A DNA stretch of 64,000 bases from positions 62,001 to 126,000 of the forward strand of contig NZ_JANIIC010000010.1 in the NCBI RefSeq assembly GCF_024519315.1, written 5' to 3'. The notes under the pieces are model-generated. The model was not told the DNA's origin, made no database searches, and worked only from the letters and a program-made list of their open reading frames with translations. Position numbers and translations under genes: made by a program. This DNA is from Streptomyces malaysiensis subsp. samsunensis. Its GTDB lineage: Bacteria > Actinomycetota > Actinomycetes > Streptomycetales > Streptomycetaceae. This document shows, piece after piece, positions 17,435 through 26,105 of the stretch (position 1 is the first letter of the stretch; each line of letters starts with the position of its first letter).

Positions 17435-19159
17435 TTACTCCGCCGGGCGGCGGACCTCGATCATCCGGAAACGGCCGGCCACGAACGCCCCGTCGCACAG
17501 GGCGGCGTTGGCCGACGGATTGCCGCCCGAGCCGTGGAAGTCGGAGAAGGCCGCGGTCTGGTTCACATACACCCCGCCGGTCAGATTGAGCGACAGCTGG
17601 GCGCACTCCTCCAGACACGCCTCCTCGATCAGCCGCTCCGCCTCGGGCGAGGTGGTGTACGCGCCGACCGTCATCGCGCCTTTGTCCCGGGTGGTCCGGC
17701 GCAGCAACGCGACCGCGTCCTCCGTGGAGTCGACGGCGACGGCGAAGGAGACCGGGCCGAAGCACTCGGACAGATACGGCGCGTCCGCGTCCGCCCCCTC
17801 CCAGAACTTCCGCGCGCCGTCCGCCTTGACCATCAGCGGCGTACGGACCGTGGCATCCGGGAACTCGGGGTGGGCCACCGAACGGGAGGCCAGGGCGACC
17901 GCGCCCAGGCCGGGGGCGGCCTCCAGCCGCTCCTGGACCCGCGGGCCCACGATCGCTCCCAGGAGCGCGGCGGCCCGTGCGTCGTCGCCCAGCAGCCCGT
18001 CGACCGCCGCGGCCAGGTCGGCCACCACCTCGTCGTAGGTCTTGAGGCCCGCGTCGGTGGTGATGCCGTCGCGGGGGATGAGCAGATTCTGCGGGGTGGT
18101 GCACATCTGGCCGCTGTAGAGGGACAGGGAGAACGCCAGATTGGCCAGCATGCCCCGGTAGTCATCGGTGGAGTCGATCACCACCGTGTTGACCCCCGCC
18201 TTCTCCGTGAAGACCTGGGCCTGGCGGGCATGGGTCTCCAGCCAGTCGCCGAAGGCGGTCGAGCCCGTGTAGTCGATGACGCGGATCTCGGGGCGGACGG
18301 CGAGGACCTTGGCGATCCCCTCGTCCGGCCGCTCGGCGGCCAGCGCCACCAGATCGGGGCTGAACCCCGCCTCCTTCAGCACCTCGCGCGCCACCTGGAC
18401 GGTCAGCGCCAGCGGCAGCACGGCCTGGGGATGCGGCTTGACCAGCACCGGATTGCCGGTGGCGAGCGAGGCGAAGAGCCCCGGATAGCCATTCCACGTC
18501 GGGAAGGTGTTGCAGCCGATCAGCAGCGCGATACCGCGCGGGACAGCCGTGAACGTCTTGCGCAGGCGCAGCGGGTCGCGCTTGCCCTGCGGCTTGGACC
18601 AGTCCGCGGCGCCCGGGGTGCGGGTCTGCTCGGCGAACGCGTACGCCACCGCCTCCAGGCCGCGGTCCTGGGCGTGGGGGCCGCCGGCCTGGAAGGCCAT
18701 CATGTACGCCTGTCCGCTGGTGTGCATGACGGCCTGGGCGAACTCATGGGACCGGGCGCCGATCCGGGCCAGGATCTCCAGGCACACCAGGGCCCGTGTC
18801 TCGGGGCCGGCGTCCCGCCAGGCGGGCATACCCGCCCGCATCGCCGGGAGGAGCACCTCGATGTCCGGATGCGGATACTCCATGCCCATCTCCGCTCCGA
18901 ACGGCGAGACCTCGGAGCCCGCCCAGCCGTCGGTGCCCGGCTGGTCCAGCTCGAAGCGCTCGCCGCGCAGCGCCTCGAACGCCGCCTGGCCCTCGGCGAC
19001 GCTCAGGCTCCGGCGCCCGCCTTCACTCTCGCCGCCATAAGCCTTGGGGTGCTCGGGGTGCGGCGACCAATAGGCGCGGGTACGGATCGCCTCCAGGGCC
19101 TGGTCGAGGGTGGGGCGGTGCTCTTGCGTCAACTGCGCGGTGGTGAGTGCGGCGGTCAC
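17435..19159 (-). CDS. paaN: Phenylacetic acid degradation protein PaaN (aldehyde dehydrogenase family)
   Basis: Aldehyde-dehydrogenase-fold enzyme of the PaaN type (574 residues) acting on the ring-opened semialdehyde intermediate in phenylacetate catabolism. Visible: HPEHPKAYGG in the distinctive N-terminus, LLIGCNTFPTWNGYPGLFAS and NPVLVKPHP in the NAD-binding part, and SGQMCTTPQNLLIP holding the likely catalytic Cys near residue 347. Unlike the E. coli PaaZ fusion it has no hydratase domain. Divergent from paaH across a 129-bp spacer with a PaaR-type operator, so probably co-regulated. Confidence 0.9.
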   Translation of the reverse strand: MTAALTTAQLTQEHRPTLDQALEAIRTRAYWSPHPEHPKAYGGESEGGRRSLSVAEGQAAFEALRGERFELDQPGTDGWAGSEVSPFGAEMGMEYPHPDIEVLLPAMRAGMPAWRDAGPETRALVCLEILARIGARSHEFAQAVMHTSGQAYMMAFQAGGPHAQDRGLEAVAYAFAEQTRTPGAADWSKPQGKRDPLRLRKTFTAVPRGIALLIGCNTFPTWNGYPGLFASLATGNPVLVKPHPQAVLPLALTVQVAREVLKEAGFSPDLVALAAERPDEGIAKVLAVRPEIRVIDYTGSTAFGDWLETHARQAQVFTEKAGVNTVVIDSTDDYRGMLANLAFSLSLYSGQMCTTPQNLLIPRDGITTDAGLKTYDEVVADLAAAVDGLLGDDARAAALLGAIVGPRVQERLEAAPGLGAVALASRSVAHPEFPDATVRTPLMVKADGARKFWEGADADAPYLSECFGPVSFAVAVDSTEDAVALLRRTTRDKGAMTVGAYTTSPEAERLIEEACLEECAQLSLNLTGGVYVNQTAAFSDFHGSGGNPSANAALCDGAFVAGRFRMIEVRRPAE

Positions 19160-19218
19160 GACTGACCAACTCCTCGTCGAGCTGGGGCTGGGCTGGGATG
19201 GGCGACAGAGTTAGAGTA

Positions 19219-19236
19219 ACCGAACGATCGGTCGGG
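19219..19236. promoter_or_regulatory. PaaR-type operator between paaN and paaH
   Basis: ACCGAACGATCGGTCGGG in the divergent spacer, matching the paaA site (other strand) in 17 of 18 positions. It can serve both promoters and, through the paaH-paaR operon, give autoregulation. Confidence 0.78.
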
Positions 19237-19288
19237 ACAAGAGGGCCTGGCGAACCTGTGGACAACTTCGTCGAAAAGGATCTGCGGC

Positions 19289-20806
19289 ATGACTGCGATC
19301 GACCGTGGGATCGACCGCGCCGGCCTCGTCGCCGTCGTCGGCACCGGCACGATGGGCCAGGGGATCGCCCAGGTGGCGCTGGCCGCGGGCCATCCCGTGC
19401 GGCTCTATGACGCCGCGCCCGGCCGAGCCTCCCAGGCCGTCGACGCCATCGCGGACCGGCTCGGCCGGCTGGTCGCCAAGGAGCGCCTCCCGGCCGCCGA
19501 CCGTGACGCGGCCCTCGGCCGGCTCGCCCCCGTCGCCGACCTCGCGGACCTGGCCGAGGCGGATCTGGTGGTCGAGGCGATCCTCGAGGAACTCGGCGCC
19601 AAACAACAGCTGTTCACCGCCCTGGAGTCGGTGGTCTCCGACGGCTGTCTGCTCGCCACCAACACCTCCTCCCTCTCCGTCACCGCCGTCGCGGGCGTCC
19701 TGCGCCGCCCCGGCCGCCTCGTCGGCCTGCACTTCTTCAATCCGGCCCCGCTGATGCCGCTGGTGGAGGTGGTGCGCGGCGCCGCCACGGACGAGGCCGC
19801 CGCCGACCGTGCCCACGCCACCGTCGCGACCTGGGGAAAGACCCCGGTGCGCTGCGCCGACACCCCCGGATTCATCGTCAACCGGATCGCCCGCCCCTTC
19901 TACGCCGAGGCGTTCCGGGCGTACGAGGAGCGCGCCGCCGACCCCGCCACCCTCGACGCCGTACTGCGCGAGTCCGGCGGCTTCCGGATGGGCCCCTTCG
20001 CGCTCACCGACCTGATCGGCCAGGACGTGAACGAGGCCGTCACCCGCTCCGTGTGGGAAGCGCTGTTCCACGATCCGAAATTCACCCCGTCCCTCGCCCA
20101 GCGGCAGCTCGTGGCCTCCGGGCGGCTCGGACGCAAGACGGGTCATGGCTGGTTCGACCACTCCGAGGGCGCCGGGCGGCCCGCCCCGCACACCGCCGAG
20201 CCGTGCGAGCCGCCCGGCAAGGTCGTCGTCCATGGCGACCTCGGGCCCGCTCAAGGGCTGGTCGGCCTCATGGAGGAGGCGGGCATCGCGGTGACCCGCG
20301 AGCCCGTCGGGGCGCATCTCGCCCTGCCCGACGGCACCCGTCTGTCCCTGGCCGACGGCACGACGGCCGCAGAGGACCCCTTCGCCGCGTCGGTCCGCTT
20401 CGACCTGGCGCTGGACTACCGCACCGCCACCCGCGTCGCCCTCGCGGCGTCCCCGGCCGCCCCCGAGGAGTCCCTGCGGTCCGCGATCGGCCTGTTCCAG
20501 GCGCTCGGTAAGGCGGTCAGCGTCGTCCAGGACGTCCCCGGCATGGTCGTGGCCCGTACCGTCGCGATGCTCGTGGACTTCGCCGAGGACGCCGCCGCAC
20601 GCGGGGTGGCGAGCCCCGAGGACATCGACACCGCCATGCTGACCGGCGTCAACTACCCGCGCGGACCGCTGGCATGGGGGCGCGCGCTCGGTGCCCACTG
20701 GGTGCGTGACACCCTGCGCAACCTCCACCACGCCTGTCCGACCGGCCGCTACGCCCCCTCCCAGGCGCTGATCCGGCGTGCGGCCGCCGATGAGGGACTG
20801 CTCTAA
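19289..20806 (+). CDS. paaH: 3-hydroxyacyl-CoA dehydrogenase PaaH
   Basis: NAD-dependent oxidation of 3-hydroxyadipyl-CoA to 3-oxoadipyl-CoA in phenylacetate degradation (505 residues). The N-terminal Rossmann motif is GTGTMGQGIAQ; LVVEAILEELGAKQQLF and TNTSSLSVTAVA follow; GLHFFNPAPLMPLVEVV carries the catalytic His; KTPVRCADTPGFIVNRI opens the first C-terminal helical domain. A second 3HCDH C-terminal domain (about 390-490) makes it the long two-domain form, as in PaaH. It ends 2 bp before paaR. Confidence 0.93.
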   Translation: MTAIDRGIDRAGLVAVVGTGTMGQGIAQVALAAGHPVRLYDAAPGRASQAVDAIADRLGRLVAKERLPAADRDAALGRLAPVADLADLAEADLVVEAILEELGAKQQLFTALESVVSDGCLLATNTSSLSVTAVAGVLRRPGRLVGLHFFNPAPLMPLVEVVRGAATDEAAADRAHATVATWGKTPVRCADTPGFIVNRIARPFYAEAFRAYEERAADPATLDAVLRESGGFRMGPFALTDLIGQDVNEAVTRSVWEALFHDPKFTPSLAQRQLVASGRLGRKTGHGWFDHSEGAGRPAPHTAEPCEPPGKVVVHGDLGPAQGLVGLMEEAGIAVTREPVGAHLALPDGTRLSLADGTTAAEDPFAASVRFDLALDYRTATRVALAASPAAPEESLRSAIGLFQALGKAVSVVQDVPGMVVARTVAMLVDFAEDAAARGVASPEDIDTAMLTGVNYPRGPLAWGRALGAHWVRDTLRNLHHACPTGRYAPSQALIRRAAADEGLL

Positions 20807-20808
20807 TC

Positions 20809-21402
20809 ATGACCATGGCCAAGCGCGACACCTACACGCCCGAATCGCTGCTCGCGGTCGCCGTGGAGGTGTTCAACGAGCGTGGCTACGACGGCACCTC
20901 CATGGAGCACCTCTCCCGGGCCGCCGGGATCTCCAAGTCCTCCATCTACCACCATGTGAAGGGCAAGGAGGAGCTGCTCCGGCTCGCCATAAGCCGTGCC
21001 CTGGACGGGCTGTTCGGCATCCTCCAGGAGCCCGCCTCACTCGACGGACGGGCCATCGAACGGCTGGAGCATGTGGCCCGGCGCACCGCCGAGGTGCTGA
21101 TGGAGGAGCTGCCCTACGTCACCCTGCTGCTGCGCGTCCGGGGCAACACGGACACCGAGCGGTGGGCCATGGAGCGGCGCCGGGAGTTCGACCACCAGGT
21201 CGCCGAGTTGCTCAAGCGGGCGGCGGCCGACGGCGATCTGCGGTCCGATGTGGACGCCCGGCTGGCGACCCGGCTGCTCTTCGGCATGATCAACTCCATT
21301 GTGGAGTGGTACCGGCCGGGGCGCGGTGGGGCCGCGACCTCGCAGGAGGTGGCCGAGGCCGTGGTCCGTACGGCCTTCGCGGGTCTGCGCACGCAGCGCT
21401 GA
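20809..21402 (+). CDS. paaR: TetR/AcrR-family regulator PaaR
   Basis: DNA-binding repressor of 197 residues with a TetR helix-turn-helix at about residues 13-60: AVEVFNERGYDGTSMEHLSR then AGISKSSIYHHVKGKEEL. The C-terminal ligand domain is typical of PaaR, which releases DNA on binding phenylacetyl-CoA in other actinobacteria. It follows paaH with a 2-bp gap and should be co-transcribed with it. Three matching palindromes in this window (before paaA, between paaN and paaH, before bkdA) are its likely operators. ATG 20815 is an alternative start. Confidence 0.88.
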   Translation: MTMAKRDTYTPESLLAVAVEVFNERGYDGTSMEHLSRAAGISKSSIYHHVKGKEELLRLAISRALDGLFGILQEPASLDGRAIERLEHVARRTAEVLMEELPYVTLLLRVRGNTDTERWAMERRREFDHQVAELLKRAAADGDLRSDVDARLATRLLFGMINSIVEWYRPGRGGAATSQEVAEAVVRTAFAGLRTQR

Positions 21403-21753
21403 GCGCTCCGCTGGACGGGCGCGAAGACGCCCTCGATCGTCGGCGGCGCCGTCCTGCCGCCGCGCCCCGCGGCGGGCCGCCGATCGACGCGGCCCCGCGC
21501 CCCTTCAGGGCCCCTGCCGAACCGCGGCCGGCTTCCGCGGATCCGCTCAGGCCCCACCGCGGCGGCCCAGCGCCAGGTCCTGCTGCCGCTCTGTCCAGCA
21601 CCAGGGCCCCGTCGCGGCATCCCGGCGCCAGGCCCGGCTGCGGCAACCTGGCACTGAACCCCGCCGCGGCAACCCGGTACCAGGGCCCGCCGCGTCCGTA
21701 CCAGGCCCCGCCGCGTCCGTACCCGGCCGCGGCCCTGGCCCCGGCGGCCACCG
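21403..21753. repeat. Repetitive spacer between convergent paaR and bkdR
   Basis: 350 bases without a credible gene. The sequence is made of degenerate Pro/Ala-like GC-rich units; the clearest copies are GTACCAGGGCCCGCCGCGTCC (21677-21697 in 21-bp register) and an almost identical unit at 21698-21718, then a partial third. No strong hairpin with a clean loop was identified. Confidence 0.6.
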
Positions 21754-22242
21754 CTACGGCTCCGAGTCCAGGTCCGTCTCCTCGAAGACCAGCAGCGTCC
21801 GGCTGCTCAGCACCTCAGGTATGGCCTGGATCCGGGTGAGGACCAGCTCGCGCAGCGAGCGGTTGTCCTCGGTGTGCACCAGCAGCAGCACATCGAAGTC
21901 CCCGCTGACCAGGGCCATGTGAGCGGCCCCGGGGAGCTGGCGGAGCTGCTCGCGCACGGTGCGCCAGGAGTTCTGGACGATCTTCAGCGTGATGTACGCG
22001 GACGCGCCCTGACCGGCCCGCTCCTGGTCCACCCGGGCGCTGAAGCCGCGGATCACTCCGTCGTCGATCAGACGGTTGATCCGGGCGTAGGCGTTGGCGC
22101 GCGAGACGTGCACCTGCTCGGCCACGGAGCGTATGGAGGCGCGGCCGTCCATTTGGAGCAGACGCAGGATGTCGCGGTCGATGGCATCCAGCGGGCGCAC
22201 CGGGGGTCTGCCCTCCGAATTGGCCATCTGTTCGTCCCGCAT
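21754..22242 (-). CDS. bkdR: Lrp/AsnC-family regulator, BkdR-like
   Basis: Amino-acid-responsive regulator (162 residues). N-terminal HTH: LDAIDRDILRLLQMDGRAS then VAEQVHVSRANAYARINRL; C-terminal RAM/ligand domain follows with GDFDVLLLVHTEDNRSL. ATG 22242 is selected because GGGGAGG lies about 9 bases upstream; ATG 22263 is possible. It is divergent from bkdABC, the same arrangement as the bkdR-bkd operons of Pseudomonas and Streptomyces, so control of branched-chain keto-acid dehydrogenase by branched-chain amino acids is the likely role. Confidence 0.88.
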   Translation of the reverse strand: MRDEQMANSEGRPPVRPLDAIDRDILRLLQMDGRASIRSVAEQVHVSRANAYARINRLIDDGVIRGFSARVDQERAGQGASAYITLKIVQNSWRTVREQLRQLPGAAHMALVSGDFDVLLLVHTEDNRSLRELVLTRIQAIPEVLSSRTLLVFEETDLDSEP

Positions 22243-22343
22243 ATCGTCCTGCCTCCCCTTCATGGACGTCCTGTCCTCATCACAGGTGGCGCAGAACCGT
22301 TTGTCCACAGGCTTGGGTCGCCTGTAGCCAAATTGCGTCAACG

Positions 22344-22361
22344 ACCGAACAATCGGTAGGG
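22344..22361. promoter_or_regulatory. PaaR-like palindrome upstream of first bkdA
   Basis: ACCGAACAATCGGTAGGG, 16 of 18 identical to the paaN/paaH site, lies 63 bp before the first bkdA and in the spacer shared with bkdR. Suggests that PaaR or a paralogue also controls this bkd operon. Confidence 0.55.
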
Positions 22362-22424
22362 GAGGGTGATGCCGCACGGCATGCCCCGCCCTCCCGCCGT
22401 ACGCCACGCCCAGGAGGTCGCGTC

Positions 22425-23588
22425 ATGACGGTCCTTGAGCAGCCCGGTGCCTACCGGCCCACTCCCCCGCCCGGCTGGCAGCCCCGCGTCGACGCCGCGC
22501 CGCTGCTGCCCGACGCGGAGCCGTACCGCCTGCTGGGCACCGCCGCTGCCGCCGACATCTCCCCCGATCTGCTGACCCGGCTCCACCGCGAGCTGGTGCG
22601 CGGCCGCCGCTACAACGCCCAGGCCACCGCCCTCACCCGGCAGGGCCGGCTGGCCGTCTATCCCTCCTCCACCGGGCAGGAAGCCTGCCAGGTCGCGGCC
22701 GGGCTGGTGCTGGAGGACCGCGACTGGCTCTTCCCCAGCTACCGCGACACCCTGGCCGCCGTGGCCCGCGGGCTCGACCCCGTCGACGCCCTGACCCTGC
22801 TGCGCGGCGACTGGCACTCCGGCTACGACCCGCACGCACACCGCGTCGCCCCGCTGTGCACCCCGCTGGCCACCCAGCTGCCGCACGCCGTCGGCCTCGC
22901 CCACGCCGCCCGCCTCAAGGGGGACGATGTCGTGGCCCTCGCCCTGGTCGGCGACGGCGGCACCAGCGAGGGCGACTTCCACGAGGCCCTCAACTTCGCG
23001 GCCGTCTGGCACGCCCCGGTCGTCTTCCTGGTCCAGAACAACGGCTTCGCCATCTCCGTCCCGCTGGCCAAGCAGACCGCCGCGCCCTCCCTGGCCCACA
23101 AGGCGGTCGGATACGGGATGCCCGGCCGTCTCGTCGACGGCAATGACGTGGCCGCCGTCCACCAGGTCCTGACGGAAGCGGTGCGCCGGGCCCGCGGCGG
23201 AGGCGGCCCCACCCTGGTCGAGGCGGTCACCTACCGGATCGACGCCCACACCAACGCCGACGACGCCACCCGCTACCGCCCCGACTCCGAGGTCGAGGCA
23301 TGGCGCGCACATGACCCGATAGCGCTCCTGGAGGACGCCATGCGGGACCGCCATCTGCTGGACGACGAGGGGGTCAGGGCCGCGCGGGAGTCCGCGGAGC
23401 GGCTCGCCGCCGATCTGCGCGAGCGCATGCACCAGGACCCGGTCCTCGACCCCATGGCGCTCTTCGAGCATGTCTACGCCGACCGGACCGGCCAGCTGCG
23501 CGAGCAGGCCGCCCAGCTGCGCGCGGAGCTCGACGCCGAGGCCGCGGACTCCGGGACGGCCACGGACTCCGGGAAGGGGGAGCGATGA
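22425..23588 (+). CDS. bkdA: Branched-chain 2-oxo-acid dehydrogenase E1 alpha subunit
   Basis: Thiamine-diphosphate-dependent decarboxylase subunit of the BCDH complex, acting on the keto acids of Val, Leu and Ile to give branched acyl-CoAs, which also serve as fatty-acid and polyketide starters in Streptomyces. 387 residues. The TPP-binding GDG...N motif is GDGGTSEGDFHEALNF followed by VQNNGFAIS; YPSSTGQEACQV and FPSYRDTLAAVARG are E1-alpha hallmarks, as is YRIDAHTNADDATRYR (phosphorylation-loop region). Its stop overlaps the bkdB start (ATGA). In the S. coelicolor numbering recalled, this is cluster 2. Confidence 0.94.
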   Translation: MTVLEQPGAYRPTPPPGWQPRVDAAPLLPDAEPYRLLGTAAAADISPDLLTRLHRELVRGRRYNAQATALTRQGRLAVYPSSTGQEACQVAAGLVLEDRDWLFPSYRDTLAAVARGLDPVDALTLLRGDWHSGYDPHAHRVAPLCTPLATQLPHAVGLAHAARLKGDDVVALALVGDGGTSEGDFHEALNFAAVWHAPVVFLVQNNGFAISVPLAKQTAAPSLAHKAVGYGMPGRLVDGNDVAAVHQVLTEAVRRARGGGGPTLVEAVTYRIDAHTNADDATRYRPDSEVEAWRAHDPIALLEDAMRDRHLLDDEGVRAARESAERLAADLRERMHQDPVLDPMALFEHVYADRTGQLREQAAQLRAELDAEAADSGTATDSGKGER

Positions 23589-24634
23589 CCACCGCCGTGG
23601 GGCCCGACACCGCCCGTAAGCCCGCCACCATGGCCCAGGCCCTCGGCCGCGCGCTGCGCGACGCCATGGCCGCCGATCCGTCCGTCCATGTCCTCGGCGA
23701 GGACGTCGGCGCGCTGGGCGGCGTCTTCCGGATCACCGACGGGCTCACCAAGGAGTTCGGCGAGGACCGCTGCACCGATACGCCGCTGGCCGAGGCGGGC
23801 ATCCTCGGCACCGCCGTGGGCATGGCCATGTACGGGCTGCGGCCGGTGGTCGAGATGCAGTTCGACGCCTTCGCCTACCCGTCCTTCGAGCAGCTCATCA
23901 GCCATGTCTCGCGGATGCGCAACCGCACCCGGGGCGCGATGCCGATGCCGATCACCGTGCGGGTGCCCTACGGCGGCGGCATCGGCGGCGTCGAGCACCA
24001 CAGCGACTCCTCCGAGATCTACTACATGGCCACCCCCGGCCTCCATGTCGTCGCCCCCGCGACCGTCGCCGACGCCTATGGGCTGCTGCGCGCCGCCATC
24101 GCCTCCGACGACCCCGTGATCTTCCTCGAGCCCAAGCGGCTGTACTGGTCCAAGGCCGACTGGTCGGCCGACGCCCCCGAGCAGGTGCAGCCCATCGGGC
24201 GCGCGGTGGTGCGCAGGCCCGCCACCGGCGGTCGGCGCGGCGCCACCCTGATCTCCTACGGCCCCTCCGTGCCGGTGTGCCTCGAAGCCGCCGAGGCGGC
24301 CCGGGCCGAGGGCTGGGACCTCGAAGTCGTCGATCTGCGCTCGCTCGTCCCCTTCGACGACGACACGGTCTGCGCCTCCGTGCGCCGCACCGGCCGTGCG
24401 GTCGTCGTCCACGAGTCCACCGGCTTCGGCGGTCCCGGCGGGGAGATCGCCGCCCGGGTCACCGAGCGCTGCTTCCACCATCTGGAGGCGCCCGTGCTGC
24501 GCGTCGCCGGATTCGACATCCCCTATCCTCCGCCCATGCTGGAGCGGCACCACCTGCCCGGTGTGGACCGGGTGCTGGATGCCGTCGCCCGGCTCCAGTG
24601 GGAGTCGGAGTGGACCGAGGGGAGCGCCGTCTGA
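23585..24634 (+). CDS. bkdB: Branched-chain 2-oxo-acid dehydrogenase E1 beta subunit
   Basis: Transketolase-like partner of E1 alpha (349 residues) completing the TPP site of the alpha2-beta2 enzyme. Visible: LGEDVGALGGVFRITDGL, FGEDRCTDTPLAEAGILG, RPVVEMQFDAFAYPSFEQL and PYGGGIGGVEHHSDSSE, all strongly conserved in E1 beta; the C-terminal domain carries VVDLRSLVPFDDDTV and HESTGFGGPGGEIAA. ATGA overlaps on both sides tie it to bkdA and bkdC. Confidence 0.95.
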   Translation: MTTAVGPDTARKPATMAQALGRALRDAMAADPSVHVLGEDVGALGGVFRITDGLTKEFGEDRCTDTPLAEAGILGTAVGMAMYGLRPVVEMQFDAFAYPSFEQLISHVSRMRNRTRGAMPMPITVRVPYGGGIGGVEHHSDSSEIYYMATPGLHVVAPATVADAYGLLRAAIASDDPVIFLEPKRLYWSKADWSADAPEQVQPIGRAVVRRPATGGRRGATLISYGPSVPVCLEAAEAARAEGWDLEVVDLRSLVPFDDDTVCASVRRTGRAVVVHESTGFGGPGGEIAARVTERCFHHLEAPVLRVAGFDIPYPPPMLERHHLPGVDRVLDAVARLQWESEWTEGSAV

Positions 24635-26076
24635 TGGCTGTCGTACGGGAGTTCACCCTGCCGGATCTGGGCGAGGGGCTGACCGGTGCCGAGATCGTGC
24701 GCTGGCTGGTCCAGGTCGGCGATGTGGTCGCGGTCGACCAGCCGGTGGTCGAGGTCGAGACGGCCAAGGCGATGGTGGACGTGCCGTGCCCCTACGGCGG
24801 TGTGGTGACGGCCCGTTACGGCGAAGAGGGCGCGGAGGTGCCGGTCGGGGCGCCGCTGATCACGGTCGCCGTGCCGGGCGGCTCCGATGACGGATCCGGT
24901 CCGCCGGTCACCGGGAGCGCGGTCGACGGCGGATCGGGCAATGTGCTGGTCGGCTATGGCACGGCCGCTCCCACCGCCCGGCGCCGTCGCGTTCAGCCCT
25001 CCCCCGGGCCGCTGCACGAGACCACGGCGGCGGCTCCGGGCGGGCCGTTGCGCGGAGCCCCGGCGGTGGCCCCCGGCGAGCCGTCGCATAAGACGGCGGC
25101 GGCCCCCGGCGGTCCGGTGCCCGAGACGGTGGTGTGTCCCACCGGCCCCCTTCCGGTGATCTCGCCCCTGGTGCGGCGGCTGGCCCGGGAGCACGACGTC
25201 GATCTGCGGCGGCTCAAGGGCTCGGGCCCCGAGGGGCTGATCCTGAGGGCGGACGTCGAACGAGCGGTCGCGGCCACGGCTACCGCCTCCGTCGCGCCCG
25301 CCCCTGGTACTCCCGCCCCCGTCGCTCCCGCCCCCACGGCGACGGCCGCCGCGGCGACGGTTACCGCCCCCACGGCTCCCGCCCCGGAGGGGGAGCGGGT
25401 TCCGCTGCGCGGGGTGCGGGGCGCCGTGGCCGACAAACTCGCGCGCAGCCGGCGCGAGATCCCCGACGCGAGCTGTTGGGTGGACGCCGACGCGACCGAA
25501 CTGCTCGCCGCCCGTACGGCGATGAACGCCGCGGGCGGGCCCAAGGTCTCCGTGCTCGCCCTCCTGGCCCGGATCTGCACGGCCGCCCTCGCACGCTTCC
25601 CCGAGCTCAACGCCACGGTGGACATGGGCAGCCGGGAGATCATCCGGCTCCCCGGCGTCCACCTCGGCTTCGCGGCGCAGACGGACCGGGGCCTGTTGGT
25701 CCCGGTGGTGCGCGACGCCCATCAGCGCACCCTGGAGGGTCTCTCCGAGGAGATCGCCCGGCTGACCGAGGCCGCGCGGACCGGGACACTCGCCCCCGCG
25801 CAGCTGACCGGCGGCACCTTCACGCTCAACAACTACGGGGTCTTCGGGGTCGACGGCTCCACGCCGATCATCAACCACCCCGAGGCGGCGATGCTCGGGG
25901 TCGGGCGGATCTCCCCGAAGCCCTGGGTGCACCAGGGCGAGCTGGCGGTCCGCCAGGTGGTGCAGCTGTCGTTCACCTTCGACCACCGGGTGTGCGACGG
26001 GGGCACCGCCGGTGGATTCCTGCGGTATGTGGCCGACTGCGTGGAACAGCCCATGGTGTTGTTGCGACGGCTGTAG
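24634..26076 (+). CDS. bkdC: Branched-chain 2-oxo-acid dehydrogenase E2 (dihydrolipoyl acyltransferase)
   Basis: Core acyltransferase passing the branched acyl group from lipoyl-lysine to CoA (480 residues). Order: lipoyl domain 1-78 with the lipoylated Lys in VETAKAMVDVP; Ala/Pro linker; peripheral-subunit-binding domain with SPLVRRLAREHDVDLRRLKG; another Ala/Pro linker; catalytic domain with the active-site DHRVCDGGTAGGF near the C-terminus. ATG 24634 overlaps the bkdB stop (TGATG). No lpd (E3) gene is in the operon; a shared E3 elsewhere is expected. The ~70-residue extra linker with repeats of AAPGGP is long for the family. Confidence 0.94.
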   Translation: MAVVREFTLPDLGEGLTGAEIVRWLVQVGDVVAVDQPVVEVETAKAMVDVPCPYGGVVTARYGEEGAEVPVGAPLITVAVPGGSDDGSGPPVTGSAVDGGSGNVLVGYGTAAPTARRRRVQPSPGPLHETTAAAPGGPLRGAPAVAPGEPSHKTAAAPGGPVPETVVCPTGPLPVISPLVRRLAREHDVDLRRLKGSGPEGLILRADVERAVAATATASVAPAPGTPAPVAPAPTATAAAATVTAPTAPAPEGERVPLRGVRGAVADKLARSRREIPDASCWVDADATELLAARTAMNAAGGPKVSVLALLARICTAALARFPELNATVDMGSREIIRLPGVHLGFAAQTDRGLLVPVVRDAHQRTLEGLSEEIARLTEAARTGTLAPAQLTGGTFTLNNYGVFGVDGSTPIINHPEAAMLGVGRISPKPWVHQGELAVRQVVQLSFTFDHRVCDGGTAGGFLRYVADCVEQPMVLLRRL

Positions 26077-26105
26077 CGGGTGCTTGACGGCGCCATACTC
26101 ATGGG

